64,000 nucleotides of DNA from Streptomyces sp. NBC_00443 (GCF_036014175.1 NZ_CP107917.1:4216001-4280000), one strand, 5' to 3'; positions 1-9,512 are shown, counted from the stretch's first letter. A program made the numbers and translations. The notes: generated from the letters alone by a model not told the origin.

Positions 1-793
1 AAATGCCCTCGATGCCGGTGTCGGGCAGGGGCGCGGTCAGCGGGATCGCGAGGCGCCACAGCCGCTCGAAGACCGTGACCAGGTAGTTCACCAGCGCCGG
101 ATGCCGCAGTTCCAGCGCCATCGTGCGGTCGGCGTTCGCCGGGATGAAGGCCACCGTCCGGTCGAAGAGGATCAGCCGGTCGATCACCTCGTCCAGCGTG
201 CGGGCCTCCACCGAATCGCCCATCAGTTCAAGGTAGTTCAGCAGCCCCTGGCCGTGCCGCGCCACGTGCGTGTACAGGTCGCGCATCCGCACGCCCCGCC
301 CGCGCAGCTCCATCGCCCGGTGCAGCCCCTCCGTCAGCTCGTGCTCGGGACGGATGCCGCCGGGCTGCACGGTCAGCACCTGACTGGTGCACGCCTGGGT
401 CGCCTCGTCCAGCGCGCCCTGGATGCGCGAGTCACCGTCCAGGACCCGGATCGCCGTGCCCTCGACGCCGGACGCCTGCGGCAGCGGGGGACCGAGCCCG
501 GCGTACCACTCGAAGGCCGCCACCGCCGAGCCCACCCGCCGCTGGCTCGCGCTGACCTCGTCGTACACCCCGCGTAGCAGCCGCGTCATGACCTCCTGCG
601 GGGAGGTCGGCACCAGCCAGTCCATGTCGTCGGGGTCGGGATGCAGTAGCGCCAGGTCCAGCAGGCAGGGCACCGGCTCCGCGTCCCGGCGCGGCACACG
701 GCCGCGCCGTACGGCCCGGGAGTACACGCGATCCCCCGCGTCGCACAGTCGGTCGGCACCGTGGGGATGCTCCTCGGTCCCGTGCCCGGCCAT
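1..793 (-). CDS. LuxR/TrmB-like HTH transcriptional regulator (3' end outside window)
   Basis: The frame is open from an ATG at 793 down to base 1, giving at least 264 residues with no stop inside the window. The N-terminal part carries LLDLALLHPDPDDMDWLVP, a winged-helix-like opening, and the middle matches the layout of the large Streptomyces family with a TrmB/PLD-like sensor segment (LDEVIDRLILFDRTVAFIP) ahead of a C-terminal LuxR helix-turn-helix. That DNA-binding end would lie beyond base 1, so the class is inferred from the visible part. I chose the ATG at 793 because the product reads smoothly into the family-like sequence from there. It is followed downstream in the window by a sugar-binding lipoprotein gene on the same strand, but about 545 bases separate them. 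Confidence 0.7.
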   Translation of the reverse strand, partial: MAGHGTEEHPHGADRLCDAGDRVYSRAVRRGRVPRRDAEPVPCLLDLALLHPDPDDMDWLVPTSPQEVMTRLLRGVYDEVSASQRRVGSAVAAFEWYAGLGPPLPQASGVEGTAIRVLDGDSRIQGALDEATQACTSQVLTVQPGGIRPEHELTEGLHRAMELRGRGVRMRDLYTHVARHGQGLLNYLELMGDSVEARTLDEVIDRLILFDRTVAFIPANADRTMALELRHPALVNYLVTVFERLWRLAIPLTAPLPDTGIEGI

Positions 794-1287
794 CGCCCCA
801 TCCACCCCCGGTTCTTGCCTTTCGCCGGCTCGCTCACCTCGGGAGCGCGGTGTCGACCTCTGCCGGGACACCCGGGCCGGGCGTGGCCCTGGTCGACAGG
901 CCCACCGTGCTCGGCCCGTCGGGCCTACGGTTCGCTCGCGCTTCCGCAGCGCAACTATGCGCGGACCGGCCGTGCTCCGCAACACGGCTCCCACCGGGAC
1001 CAGCGCCGTAAAACACCAGTACGCCCCGGTTCTTACCGGCCTCCGTCCGTCGAGTTGCAACAAGCTGGGGGTGTCATCCCGGCCTTTGCACCGTGCGCTG
1101 CAAAGCACGCCGGCCGGCCGGGCGGCCCGGCCGGCGGCCGACAGGGGCGTGCCGTATGCCTTCGAGGACGGCATCGAGCCCTTGCCACCCCGGCTCGGCG
1201 ATCGGCTGCCCGGCATCCTCGGCGCGGCCGAGGCGGGCCACGTCACACTCGCGAACACCGTCGGGAACGCGCACCGGACAAAGAGAC
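794..1287. other. Intergenic stretch, no supported gene
   Basis: About 490 bases between the start of the HTH regulator and the terminator of the sugar-binding protein gene. Several open frames cross it on both strands but they are arginine/proline-rich and look like GC-driven shadows. It should contain the promoter of the regulator gene; I see no convincing -35/-10 pair. Confidence 0.5.
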
Positions 1288-1315
1288 AGGGCCCGCCGGA
1301 AGACCGACGAGCCCT
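1288..1315 (-). terminator. Hairpin terminator of the sugar-binding protein gene
   Basis: A 12-bp stem (two pairs are G-U in RNA read on the minus strand) with a 4-base loop starts 24 bases past the stop codon at 1339 and is followed by a U-rich run. Likely intrinsic terminator. Confidence 0.75.
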
Positions 1316-1338
1316 TTCTGCTGAACCGTGCCTGCGCC

Positions 1339-2469
1339 CTACTTGCTGAGCCCGGCCGACGTGCACGCGGACTTGTACTCACCCGCGCAGATCTCCGACA
1401 GCTCGTAGATCCCGTCGGCGAGGACGGTCTCCTCGATGTTCTTCTTCGTCAGGGCGACCACCGGCACCAGCAGGGCCGGGATGTCCTTGGCGGTCGGGCT
1501 GTCGACCTGGTCCTGGGTGAGGGAGTCGAACTGGATGTCCTTGCCCTGGACCTTGGCCACGGCCATTTCCGCGGCGCTCTCGGCCTCCTGCGGGTACGAC
1601 TTGTACACGCTCATGTACTGCTCGCCGCTCAGGATCCGCTGGATGGCGTCCAGTTCGGCGTCCTGTCCGGTGATGGGCGGCAGGTCGGTCACGCCCTCGG
1701 CCTGCAGGGCCTTGATGATGCCGCCGGCCATGCCGTCGTTGGCGGAGTAGACGCCCTTGATGTTGTTCGCGCCGATGGCCTTGATCGCCTCGGTCATGTT
1801 GGCCTGGGCGTTCTCCGGCTTCCAGTCCTTGGTGTCGTACGACTTGGCGACGTCGACCGAGCCGTTGAGCTCGGAGAGGGCGCCCGCCTTGAACTGCTTG
1901 GCGTTCGGGTCGGTGGGCGACCCGTTCATCATGACGATCTTGTCGGACGAGTCGACGTCCGGACCCATGGCCTCCATGAGGGAGCGGCCCTGCACCTCGC
2001 CGACCAGCTCGTTGTCGAAGGAGACGTACGCGTCGATCGGTCCCTCGGCGAGGCGGTCGTAGGCGATGACCGGGATGCCGGCGTCCTTGGCCTTCTGGAC
2101 GCCGTCGGCTATGGCGTGGGCGTCCACGGCGTCCAGCAGGATCACGTCGACCTGGTCGTTGATCATCTGCTGGAGCTGGCTCGCCTGCTTCTTGGCGTCG
2201 GCGTCCGCGTTGCGGTAGTCGACCTGGCCCTGCTTGTCGGTGAGCTCCGCGACCTTGTTCTTGATGATGGGGTAGTCGAACTTGTCGTAGCGCGTGTTGG
2301 CCGTCTCCGGCAGCAGCAGCCCGACGGTGACGTCGTCGCCCTTGGTCGGGCTCGCCTCACTGCTGTCCCCGGTGACGCCCAGCGCCCCGCACGCAGCCAG
2401 CGAGAGGGTCATCGTGGACGCGGCGGCCACGGCGGTGGCGGTGCGGCGCAGGGGGCGCAAGGGACGCAT
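1339..2469 (-). CDS. Sugar ABC transporter substrate-binding lipoprotein
   Basis: A 376-residue periplasmic-binding-protein-like lipoprotein of the ribose/xylose (Peripla_BP_4, ChvE-like) class. The N-terminus has a basic stretch, a hydrophobic core and a lipobox ending in LAAC, so it should be acylated and held on the outer face of the membrane. Further in are the typical segments VGLLLPETANTRYDKFD, a DAVDAHAIADGV-like hinge strand and YSANDGMAGGIIKAL near the ligand pocket. The frame opens at 2571, but the ATG at 2469 places the signal peptide correctly. No permease or ATPase gene is visible in the window; the partners may lie beyond the left edge or elsewhere. The substrate cannot be read from the sequence. 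Confidence 0.88.
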   Translation of the reverse strand: MRPLRPLRRTATAVAAASTMTLSLAACGALGVTGDSSEASPTKGDDVTVGLLLPETANTRYDKFDYPIIKNKVAELTDKQGQVDYRNADADAKKQASQLQQMINDQVDVILLDAVDAHAIADGVQKAKDAGIPVIAYDRLAEGPIDAYVSFDNELVGEVQGRSLMEAMGPDVDSSDKIVMMNGSPTDPNAKQFKAGALSELNGSVDVAKSYDTKDWKPENAQANMTEAIKAIGANNIKGVYSANDGMAGGIIKALQAEGVTDLPPITGQDAELDAIQRILSGEQYMSVYKSYPQEAESAAEMAVAKVQGKDIQFDSLTQDQVDSPTAKDIPALLVPVVALTKKNIEETVLADGIYELSEICAGEYKSACTSAGLSK

Positions 2470-2857
2470 AGAGGAGCTCACTTCTGGTGCCTTCGGGACA
2501 CGGGCGCGCCATTGCGCCCAGATGACTGAAAAGCCAACGCGTCGACCGCCCCCAGCGTCAAGCGGAATCACTTAACGAGTGCGCAACACCACGCTCCGCT
2601 GATCATGTAAAGACATGGCGAAACATATCGCAACGCCCGTTACACCCCCTCCACCGAACCTTGATCGAACACGCTGTCAAGATCCGTACAACCAGCCCCA
2701 TTCCCCACGAGTCCTGTTCAGGACGACTCCCGCCCGTCGTCCCGCACTCGACCAGCGGATCGAATGAACCCAGCCAGACGCGCGACCGCCGCAGTGACCT
2801 GGCGGTGACCGCACCCGCCACCTGACCGACCGGACCGGAGCTGCGAAGATCATCCGC
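2470..2857. other. Divergent intergenic region
   Basis: About 390 bases between the divergent sugar-binding protein gene and the 171-residue hypothetical gene. It is locally AT-richer near 2570-2700, as expected for promoters, but I see no clear operator palindrome and no gene. Confidence 0.5.
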
Positions 2858-3373
2858 ATGACCGTCATCACCGAAACCCTCGTCGAGGACAGCCGGTTCG
2901 GCACGCTGACCGTCCGTCTGGACACCGAGCGCGGCGAAGTCGTCGTCGAGGGCACGGCGGTACCACGGACCGTGCTGAGCCGGTCCGCGGGCACCGAGGC
3001 CGAGGAGCACATCCCCGTCGGCACCCGGGCCGGCGACCGGCTCACCCTCACCGTGGACGGCGCGGAGGCGGACGTGCGCCCGGCGAAGGGGCGGCTGACC
3101 CGGCGTTCGTACGCGGTCGAGGTCCGGCACGCCGGCCATGTCTGGCGGCTGCTCCCCGACTCCGTGCCGGACAGCCGCCTCCTGCGCGACGGGCGGCGCC
3201 TCGGCGACTTCACCTCCCAGGGCGACGGCGAGGTCTCGGCCGAGTGGCGCGCGGACTCGGCCCCGGAAGCCATGGACGCGGGCGTCGGATACGCCCTCGC
3301 CGCCGGATTCGGGACGGGGGCGCAGCCGATGTGGATGCTGGTCGTGGACGCGATCGGGGATCTGATTCCCTGA
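2858..3373 (+). CDS. Hypothetical protein, 171 residues
   Basis: A soluble, acidic protein with no signal peptide or membrane segment. The codon use is typical of the chromosome and the frame is clean from the ATG at 2858. The alternating hydrophobic/charged pattern (FGTLTVRLDTERGEVVVEGTA, then VEVRHAGHVWRLLPD) suggests a beta-rich fold. I do not recognise the family. It ends about 105 bases before the secreted PA14 protein gene on the same strand, and the two may share a transcript. Confidence 0.7.
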   Translation: MTVITETLVEDSRFGTLTVRLDTERGEVVVEGTAVPRTVLSRSAGTEAEEHIPVGTRAGDRLTLTVDGAEADVRPAKGRLTRRSYAVEVRHAGHVWRLLPDSVPDSRLLRDGRRLGDFTSQGDGEVSAEWRADSAPEAMDAGVGYALAAGFGTGAQPMWMLVVDAIGDLIP

Positions 3374-3478
3374 CGCGGTGGCGGCATCGCCGCAGCCCGT
3401 ACAACCAATTGGTGTGCCGGCCGGTCCTGTTCGTCGACGGTTGATCACTGCCGTCGCCGAACCGGACCGAAGGACCGC

Positions 3479-5146
3479 ATGAACCCAGCCAGACGCACGA
3501 CCGCGGCCACCGCGACCGCCCTCGTGCTCGCCACCGCGGGCGGCCTGCTCACCACTCTCGCCGCCCCCGCGTCCGCTGCAGTGACCTGCACGTCACCGGT
3601 CTTCAAGCGGCAGTTCTTCGCGAACACCGCCTTCACGGGCACGCCGAAGAAGACCGACTGCGACACGGCCGTCGACCAGAACTGGGGCACCGGCGCCCCG
3701 GCGTCCGGCCTCCCGAAGGACAACTTCTCCGTCCGCTGGACCGTGACACGGGACTTCGGCTCCGGAGGTCCCTTCTCCTTCGCCGCCTCCTCCCAGGACG
3801 GCATCCGCGTCTACCTCGACGGCTCCCGCAAGGTCGACCTCTGGAAGAACGTCTCGACCACTGCGAAGAAGACGGTCAACGTCACCGTCCCGGCCGGCAA
3901 GCACACCCTGCGTATCGACTACGTCAACTGGACCGGCACGGCCAACGTCAAGTTCGGTTACACGCCGAGGACTTCGGCGACCGTGGACAAGGTCAAGCCG
4001 CTCACTCCCGCCGGGACCTCGGTGGCGTACGACAAGACCACCGGCAAGGCCAAGGTCACGTGGGCGAAGAACAAGGAGATGGACCTCGCGGGCTACCGCG
4101 TCTACCGCCGCCTCAAGGGCACATCCTTCGGCAGCACGCCGCTCGCGACGACCACCTCGGCCACGTACACCGACACCACCCTCCCGGTGACCGGCGAGGC
4201 GTACTACTACGAGGTCCGCGCCCACGACAAGGCGGGCAACTCCTCGTCCGGCACGGCGGACCAGGGCGTCACCACTGTCGACCGGACGGCCCCGGCGCGG
4301 GTCGAGACCGTGTCGGCGCTGGGGACGACCGCCGGCAACGCCCTCACCTGGAAGGCCTCGCCGTCGAAGGACGTGCACCACTACGAGGTGTGGGGCGCCG
4401 AGGGCGGCCTGTCGGACATGGACGGTCCGGGGATCGTCTTCGGTACGTCCTGGACGGACAGCGTGGCGCCCGCGGGGCTGCGCTACAACTACGAGGTGGT
4501 CGCCGTCGACGCCGCCGGGAACTTCGCCCCGGTCTCCGACCCCGCGGTGGTCACCCGCCCCGAGGCCTCCACCGTGGCCGCTCCCACCGGTCTCACGAGC
4601 ACGCTCGGCGGCTCGATGACATCGCTGCGCTGGACCCCGCCAAAGGACTCCGCGGCCGCTTCCTACCGGGTCTACCGCCGGACTGAGGCGAACGGCGGCT
4701 GGTCGCTGCTGGGCGCCACCTCGACGGCATCGTACGAGGACCGGACCGCTCCGAAGGGCAAGGCGTACTACTACGTGGCCACCGTCGACGGCACCGGTGC
4801 CGATTCGATGCCCTCCGCCGACCTCGTCGTGGACAGGCCGACCCCGGCCACCGCGACCGGACCTGCCCAACCGCAGCTGACCCTGGTCTCCTCCGGCGGC
4901 ACCCGGCACCCCATCATCGTCACCGCCAAGCCGGGCGCGGGCGACGAGGGACGACTGCTGAAGGGATACTCGTGGGCCATCTCCGGGGCGTGCGGTGACA
5001 GCGGTCTCGGCGGCATGTCGACGACGGGCACCATCGAGTGGACGCCGCCCTACAACGGGCCCTGCATGATCAGCGTGTTCGCCGTGGACGTCTACGGCGG
5101 CATCGGTGAACGCGGCTCCTGGCTGGAGTTCATGGTGGGCCGCTGA
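3479..5146 (+). CDS. Secreted PA14 / fibronectin type III protein
   Basis: A 555-residue exported protein. The first ~34 residues form a Sec signal peptide (basic start, long alanine/leucine core, cleavage near APASAA). Residues ~37-165 resemble a PA14 domain, a beta-barrel carbohydrate-binding module (two cysteines, then FSFAASSQDGIRVYLDGS and HTLRIDYVNWTGTANVKFGY). Three fibronectin type III repeats follow, each with the YRVYRR or YEV strand and the YYYxV motif, and there is a C-terminal beta-rich tail with two cysteines. No catalytic domain is visible, so it is more likely a wall- or glycan-binding protein than an enzyme. A GAAGGA ribosome site precedes the ATG. Confidence 0.85.
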   Translation: MNPARRTTAATATALVLATAGGLLTTLAAPASAAVTCTSPVFKRQFFANTAFTGTPKKTDCDTAVDQNWGTGAPASGLPKDNFSVRWTVTRDFGSGGPFSFAASSQDGIRVYLDGSRKVDLWKNVSTTAKKTVNVTVPAGKHTLRIDYVNWTGTANVKFGYTPRTSATVDKVKPLTPAGTSVAYDKTTGKAKVTWAKNKEMDLAGYRVYRRLKGTSFGSTPLATTTSATYTDTTLPVTGEAYYYEVRAHDKAGNSSSGTADQGVTTVDRTAPARVETVSALGTTAGNALTWKASPSKDVHHYEVWGAEGGLSDMDGPGIVFGTSWTDSVAPAGLRYNYEVVAVDAAGNFAPVSDPAVVTRPEASTVAAPTGLTSTLGGSMTSLRWTPPKDSAAASYRVYRRTEANGGWSLLGATSTASYEDRTAPKGKAYYYVATVDGTGADSMPSADLVVDRPTPATATGPAQPQLTLVSSGGTRHPIIVTAKPGAGDEGRLLKGYSWAISGACGDSGLGGMSTTGTIEWTPPYNGPCMISVFAVDVYGGIGERGSWLEFMVGR

Positions 5147-5172
5147 TCCCGGTCACACACACGGGAAACACG

Positions 5173-5209
5173 GGAAGGGGCCCGGAGGTCGCACCTCCGG
5201 GCCCCTTCC
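5173..5209. terminator. Bidirectional terminator
   Basis: A perfect 17-bp stem with a 3-base loop lies between the convergent ends of the PA14 protein gene (stop at 5146) and hspR (stop at 5228). The symmetry suggests it serves both transcripts. Confidence 0.85.
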
Positions 5210-5227
5210 GCACGCACGGACAACCTG

Positions 5228-5683
5228 TCAGTCCTTGGCCTTCTTCGGCCGCCACACCACCAACGCGCTGGTCTGCTGTACCTCCTGGTACGGCACCAGG
5301 TCGCGGCGGTACGACGCGTGCACCGCCGCCTCGCGCTGCTGCATCGCCGCCGCGGCCCCTTCCACGGCGGCCTGGAGTTCGGCCACCCGGGACTGGAGCG
5401 CGGCGACCTGGTTCTCCAGTTCGATGATGCGCTTGATGCCGGCGAGGTTGATGCCCTCGTCCTGCGACAGCTGCTGGACGGTGCGCAGCAGTTCGATGTC
5501 ACGGGCCGAGTAACGGCGCCCCCGGCCCGCGGTGCGGTCCGGAGACACCAGGCCCAAGCGGTCGTACTGGCGCAGGGTCTGCGGGTGCAGGCCGGACAGC
5601 TGGGCCGCCACCGAGATGACGTAGACCGGGGTCTCCTCGGTCAGTTCATACGGGTTGCGTCGACGACCGTCCATCTGACTCAT
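5228..5683 (-). CDS. hspR: Heat-shock repressor HspR (MerR family)
   Basis: The autoregulatory repressor that binds HAIR sites and uses DnaK as co-repressor. Residues ~18-85 hold the MerR-type winged helix-turn-helix (VYVISVAAQLSGLHPQTLRQ, then YDRLGLVSPDRTAGRGRRYS), followed by the coiled-coil IIELENQVAALQSRVAELQ and a C-terminal tail. It is the last gene of dnaK-grpE-dnaJ-hspR. The first ATG (5683) overlaps the dnaJ stop as ATGA. A second in-frame ATG at 5674 has GGGAG ten bases upstream and begins MDGRRRNPYELTEETPVY, the form I recall for the family, so the true start may be there. Confidence 0.96.
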   Translation of the reverse strand: MSQMDGRRRNPYELTEETPVYVISVAAQLSGLHPQTLRQYDRLGLVSPDRTAGRGRRYSARDIELLRTVQQLSQDEGINLAGIKRIIELENQVAALQSRVAELQAAVEGAAAAMQQREAAVHASYRRDLVPYQEVQQTSALVVWRPKKAKD

Positions 5684-6870
5684 GCTCCCTTCGCGGCCTG
5701 GAACAGCTCCGCCCGCGGATCCTCACCCGCGGTCGCCTCGCGATACGCCTCCAGCGCGTCACGAGCCTTCCCCGTCAGGTCCGTCGGAACACTCACCTCG
5801 ACGGTGACCAGAAGGTCGCCTCGGGTGCCGTCCTTGCGGACCGCGCCCTTGCCGCGCGCCCGCATGGTGCGGCCGTTGGGCGTGCCGGGAGGCAGTTTCA
5901 GGGTGACCGGCGGTCCGCCCAGGGTGGGGACCCTGACCTCACCGCCGAGCGCCGCCTCCGTGAAGGTCACGGGGACGGTCACCGTGAGGTTGTCCTCCTT
6001 GCGGCCGAACACCGGGTGCGCGTCGACATGCACGGTGACGTACAGGTCGCCGGACGGGCCGCCGCGCTCGCCGGGTGCGCCCTTGCCACGCAGGCGGATG
6101 CGCTGGCCGTCCGACACCCCGGCGGGGATGCGGACCTGCATGGTCCTGGACGACTTCGCCCTGCCGCTGCCCTTGCAGTCCATGCAGGGGTGCTCGGCGA
6201 TCAGGCCGCGCCCCTTGCAGTCCGGGCACGGGTCGGTGAGGGAGAAGCCACCGCCCGAGCCCCGCGCCACCTGGCCGGTGCCGACGCAGGTCGGGCACAC
6301 GCGCGGCGTGCCGTTCTTGTCGCCGGTGCCCGCGCAGGCCTTGCACGGTGACTGCGAGGACATCCGCAGCGGGACCGTCGCACCCTCGATCGCCTCGGTG
6401 AAGCTGAGGTTGACCTCGGTGTCGATGTCCTGGCCGCGCCGGGGCTGGGTACGGGTCGTACCCGTGCCGCCGCGGTTGAACAGGCCCCCGAAGACGTCGC
6501 CGAGTCCGCCGCCGAAGCCGCCGGCTCCGCCTTGGCCGCCGCCGCCCTGGGCGCCGCCTCCGAAGAGGTCGCCCAGGTCGAAGTTGAAGTTGCCGCCGCC
6601 CGCGCCGCCCGGCCCCGGGCGGAAGCCGCCGTTGCCGAACAGGGCGCGAGCCTCGTCGTACTCCTTGCGCTTCTTGGGGTCGCCGAGGACGTCGTTCGCC
6701 TCGGAGATCTCCTTGAAGCGGTCCTCCGCCTTGGCGTTGCCCTTGTTGGCGTCCGGGTGGTTCTCGCGGGCGAGCTTCCGGTACGCCTTCTTGATCTCGG
6801 CCTCGGTGGCGTCCTTGGGGACGCCGAGGACCTTGTAGTAGTCCTTCTCGATGAAGTCCTTGGTGCTCAT
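5680..6870 (-). CDS. dnaJ: Co-chaperone DnaJ
   Basis: A 396-residue full-length type I DnaJ that delivers clients to DnaK and stimulates its ATPase. Domains run in the standard order: J domain (residues ~9-75 with the HPD signature in ENHPDANKG), a very glycine/phenylalanine-rich linker (~80-150), a zinc-binding region with four CxxCxGxG-type repeats (CKACAGTG, CPTCVGTG, CPDCKGRG, CMDCKGSG), and the C-terminal substrate-binding domain. The start ATG lies 42 bases after the grpE stop. It is co-transcribed with dnaK and grpE and overlaps hspR. Confidence 0.97.
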   Translation of the reverse strand: MSTKDFIEKDYYKVLGVPKDATEAEIKKAYRKLARENHPDANKGNAKAEDRFKEISEANDVLGDPKKRKEYDEARALFGNGGFRPGPGGAGGGNFNFDLGDLFGGGAQGGGGQGGAGGFGGGLGDVFGGLFNRGGTGTTRTQPRRGQDIDTEVNLSFTEAIEGATVPLRMSSQSPCKACAGTGDKNGTPRVCPTCVGTGQVARGSGGGFSLTDPCPDCKGRGLIAEHPCMDCKGSGRAKSSRTMQVRIPAGVSDGQRIRLRGKGAPGERGGPSGDLYVTVHVDAHPVFGRKEDNLTVTVPVTFTEAALGGEVRVPTLGGPPVTLKLPPGTPNGRTMRARGKGAVRKDGTRGDLLVTVEVSVPTDLTGKARDALEAYREATAGEDPRAELFQAAKGA

Positions 6871-6912
6871 CCTCGACGTACCCCCTTCCCGTAGTCCCTC
6901 GTCAGTTCAACG

Positions 6913-7557
6913 TCAGCCCTCGTCCGGGCCACCGCTCTCCTTGTCGTCGGCCGCCTCGGCAGACTCCTCCTTGACGGTCTGCGCGCCCGGCTGCGGCTCG
7001 GCGACGGCCACCCGCGCGGGGCGGATGGTGCGCTCGCCGATGCGATACCCGGGCTGCAGGATCGCCACGCAGGTCGTCTCGGTGACGTCCGGCGCGTAGG
7101 AGTGCATCAGGGCCTCGTGGATCGTCGGGTCGAAGGGCTCGCCCTCCTTGCCGAACGCCTGCAGTCCCATCTTCGCCGCGACGGTCTCCAGCGACTCCGC
7201 GACGGACTTGAATCCGCCGACGAGTTCGCCGTGTTCACGCGCGCGGCCGATGTCGTCGATCACGGGCAGGAGCTCGGTCAGGAGGTTCGCGATGGCGATC
7301 TCCTTGACCGTGATCCGGTCCCGCTCCACGCGGCGGCGGTAGTTCTGGTACTCGGCCTGGAGCCGCTGGAGGTCCGCCGTGCGCTCGCCGAGCGCCGTAC
7401 GCACCTGGTCCAGCTGGGCCACCAGGCCCGGGTCTGCTGCTCCGTCCCCGGCCGGGGCCGCCCCTTCCTGAGGGGCGGCCTTCGACTCGGCGTCGTCAGG
7501 GGTCGCGCCGGAGGGGACGTCGGGCTTCTCCTCGAAGCCCGGGGTCTCCTCCGTCAT
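6913..7557 (-). CDS. grpE: Nucleotide exchange factor GrpE
   Basis: A 214-residue GrpE that releases ADP from DnaK. The N-terminal ~55 residues are acidic and low-complexity, followed by the long coiled coil (LQAEYQNYRRRVERDR) and the C-terminal beta domain with the signature region PFDPTIHEALMHSYAPD. Its ATG overlaps the dnaK stop by one base (TAATG), which implies translational coupling. The C-terminal tail after IRPARVAVAEPQPG is acidic, as in other actinobacterial GrpE proteins. Confidence 0.97.
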   Translation of the reverse strand: MTEETPGFEEKPDVPSGATPDDAESKAAPQEGAAPAGDGAADPGLVAQLDQVRTALGERTADLQRLQAEYQNYRRRVERDRITVKEIAIANLLTELLPVIDDIGRAREHGELVGGFKSVAESLETVAAKMGLQAFGKEGEPFDPTIHEALMHSYAPDVTETTCVAILQPGYRIGERTIRPARVAVAEPQPGAQTVKEESAEAADDKESGGPDEG

Positions 7558-9407
7558 TACGCGGCACCGTCCTTGCGCTCGTCGTCCACGATCTCGGCGT
7601 CGACGACGTCGTCGTCAGCGGCCTTGCCGCCCGGGGCAGCGCCCTCCGGACCGCCGGCAGCGCCCTGCGCGGCCTGGGCGTCGGCGTACATGGCCTGACC
7701 GACCTTCTGCGAGACCGCGGCGACCTTCTCGGTGGCGCTGCGGATCTCGGCGGTGTCCTCGCCCTTGAGCGCGGTCTTCAGCTCCTCGACGGCGGCCTCG
7801 ACCTCGGTCTTGACCTCGCCGGGGACCTTGTCCTCGTTGTCCTTGAGGAACTTCTCCGTCTGGTAGACGAGCTGCTCGCCCTGGTTGCGGGACTCGGCCG
7901 CCTCGCGGCGGGCGTGGTCCTCCTCCGCGTACTTCTCGGCCTCTTCGCGCATCCGGTTGACCTCGTCCTTCGGCAGCGAGGAGCCACCGGTGACGGTCAT
8001 CTTCTGCTCCTTGCCCGTGCCGAGGTCCTTCGCGGTCACGTGCATGATGCCGTTGGCGTCGATGTCGAAGGCGACCTCGATCTGCGGGACACCGCGCGGG
8101 GCCGGCGGCAGACCGGTCAGCTCGAACATCCCGAGCTTCTTGTTGTACGCCGCGATCTCGCGCTCGCCCTGGTAGACCTGGATCTGCACGGACGGCTGGT
8201 TGTCCTCGGCCGTCGTGAAGATCTCGGACCGCTTGGTCGGGATCGTGGTGTTGCGCTCGATGAGCTTGGTCATGATGCCGCCCTTGGTCTCGATACCGAG
8301 GGACAGCGGGGTCACGTCGAGGAGCAGGACGTCCTTGACCTCACCCTTGAGGACACCGGCCTGCAGGGCGGCGCCGATGGCGACGACCTCGTCCGGGTTG
8401 ACGCCCTTGTTGGCGTCCTTGCCGCCGGTCAGCTCGCGCACGAGCTCGGCGACGGCGGGCATACGGGTGGAGCCGCCGACGAGGACGACGTGGTCGATCT
8501 CGTTGATGGAGACGCCGGCGTCCTTCATGACGTTGAAGAACGGGGTCTTGCAGCGCTCCAGGAGGTCCGCGGTCAGCTGCTGGAACTGAGCCCGGGTGAG
8601 CTTCTCGTCCAGGTGCAGCGGGCCCTCGGCGGAGGCGGTGATGTAGGGCAGGTTGATCGAGGTCTCGGTGGACGAGGACAGCTCGATCTTGGCCTTCTCG
8701 GCAGCCTCACGCAGACGCTGCAAGGCCATCTTGTCCTTGGCGAGGTCCACGCCGTGACCGGACTTGAACTGCTGCACCAGGTAGTCGACGACGCGCTGGT
8801 CCCAGTCGTCACCACCGAGGTGGTTGTCACCGTTGGTGGCCTTCACCTCGACGACGCCGTCGCCGATCTCCAGGAGGGACACGTCGAAGGTGCCGCCACC
8901 GAGGTCGAAGACGAGGATCGTCTGGTCGTCCTTGTCGAGGCCGTACGCCAGCGCGGCCGCGGTGGGCTCGTTGACGATGCGAAGGACGTTCAGACCGGCG
9001 ATCTCGCCGGCCTCCTTCGTCGCCTGGCGCTCGGAGTCGTTGAAGTACGCCGGGACGGTGATGACCGCGTCGGTCACCTTCTCGCCCAGGTAGGACTCGG
9101 CGTCCCGCTTCAGCTTCTGCAGGATGAAGGCGGACATCTGCTGCGGGTTGAAGGGCTTCCCGTCGAGCTCCGTCTTCCAGTCGGTGCCCATGTGGCGCTT
9201 CACGGACCTGATGGTCCGGTCCACGTTGGTGACCGCCTGACGCTTGGCGACCTCGCCGACCAGCACTTCGCCGTTCTTCGCGAAGGCGACGACGGACGGC
9301 GTGGTCCTGGCACCCTCGGCGTTGGTGATGACGGTGGGCTCGCCGCCTTCGAGAACGCTGACGACGGAGTTAGTCGTGCCCAGGTCGATGCCGACCGCAC
9401 GTGCCAT
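7557..9407 (-). CDS. dnaK: Chaperone DnaK (Hsp70)
   Basis: First gene of the heat-shock operon; a 616-residue Hsp70. It shows the phosphate-binding GIDLGTTNS at the N-terminus, the second phosphate loop [14 protein letters not shown], the adenosine motif [10 protein letters not shown], the [11 protein letters not shown] substrate-domain entry, and an alanine/glycine-rich acidic tail ending in DAEIVDDE. The frame opens at 9446, but the ATG at 9407 ([10 protein letters not shown]) has a strong GGAGGAA ribosome site. Transcription is under the HspR-controlled promoter with HAIR boxes just upstream. Confidence 0.98.
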   Translation of the reverse strand: MARAVGIDLGTTNSVVSVLEGGEPTVITNAEGARTTPSVVAFAKNGEVLVGEVAKRQAVTNVDRTIRSVKRHMGTDWKTELDGKPFNPQQMSAFILQKLKRDAESYLGEKVTDAVITVPAYFNDSERQATKEAGEIAGLNVLRIVNEPTAAALAYGLDKDDQTILVFDLGGGTFDVSLLEIGDGVVEVKATNGDNHLGGDDWDQRVVDYLVQQFKSGHGVDLAKDKMALQRLREAAEKAKIELSSSTETSINLPYITASAEGPLHLDEKLTRAQFQQLTADLLERCKTPFFNVMKDAGVSINEIDHVVLVGGSTRMPAVAELVRELTGGKDANKGVNPDEVVAIGAALQAGVLKGEVKDVLLLDVTPLSLGIETKGGIMTKLIERNTTIPTKRSEIFTTAEDNQPSVQIQVYQGEREIAAYNKKLGMFELTGLPPAPRGVPQIEVAFDIDANGIMHVTAKDLGTGKEQKMTVTGGSSLPKDEVNRMREEAEKYAEEDHARREAAESRNQGEQLVYQTEKFLKDNEDKVPGEVKTEVEAAVEELKTALKGEDTAEIRSATEKVAAVSQKVGQAMYADAQAAQGAAGGPEGAAPGGKAADDDVVDAEIVDDERKDGAA

Positions 9408-9426
9408 GGTTGATTCCTCCAGCTGA

Positions 9427-9447
9427 CTTGAGTGGAACGGACTCAAG
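9427..9447. promoter_or_regulatory. HAIR operator 1 (HspR binding site)
   Basis: Perfect consensus half-sites CTTGAGT and ACTCAAG separated by seven bases. The site overlaps the -10 region and transcription start of dnaK. HspR repression through HAIR is established for Streptomyces. Confidence 0.95.
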
Positions 9448-9474
9448 TGTGCATGACGGCTCGCAACCGGTCAA
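9446..9474 (-). promoter_or_regulatory. dnaK promoter
   Basis: On the minus strand TTGACC (9474-9469) is followed after 17 bases by CACACT (9451-9446), a fair vegetative-type -35/-10 pair placed between the two HAIR sites. Confidence 0.65.
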
Positions 9475-9478
9475 CAGA

Positions 9479-9499
9479 GCTGAGTCGACCTCACTCAAC
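9479..9499. promoter_or_regulatory. HAIR operator 2, imperfect
   Basis: Half-sites GCTGAGT and ACTCAAC with the same seven-base spacing, one mismatch in the dyad. It lies upstream of the -35 box, so with HAIR 1 it brackets the promoter. Confidence 0.8.
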
Positions 9500-9512
9500 T
9501 CTTATCCGTTCC

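Noticed and set aside
761-1382. Several overlapping frames in the left intergenic region
   Set aside because: Arginine/proline/glycine-rich, mutually overlapping on both strands, no ribosome site, and one overlaps a terminator.
7914-9413. A 499-residue plus-strand frame opposite dnaK
   Set aside because: Repetitive valine/glycine/aspartate/leucine text typical of antisense frames in GC-rich genes; dnaK on the other strand is unambiguous.
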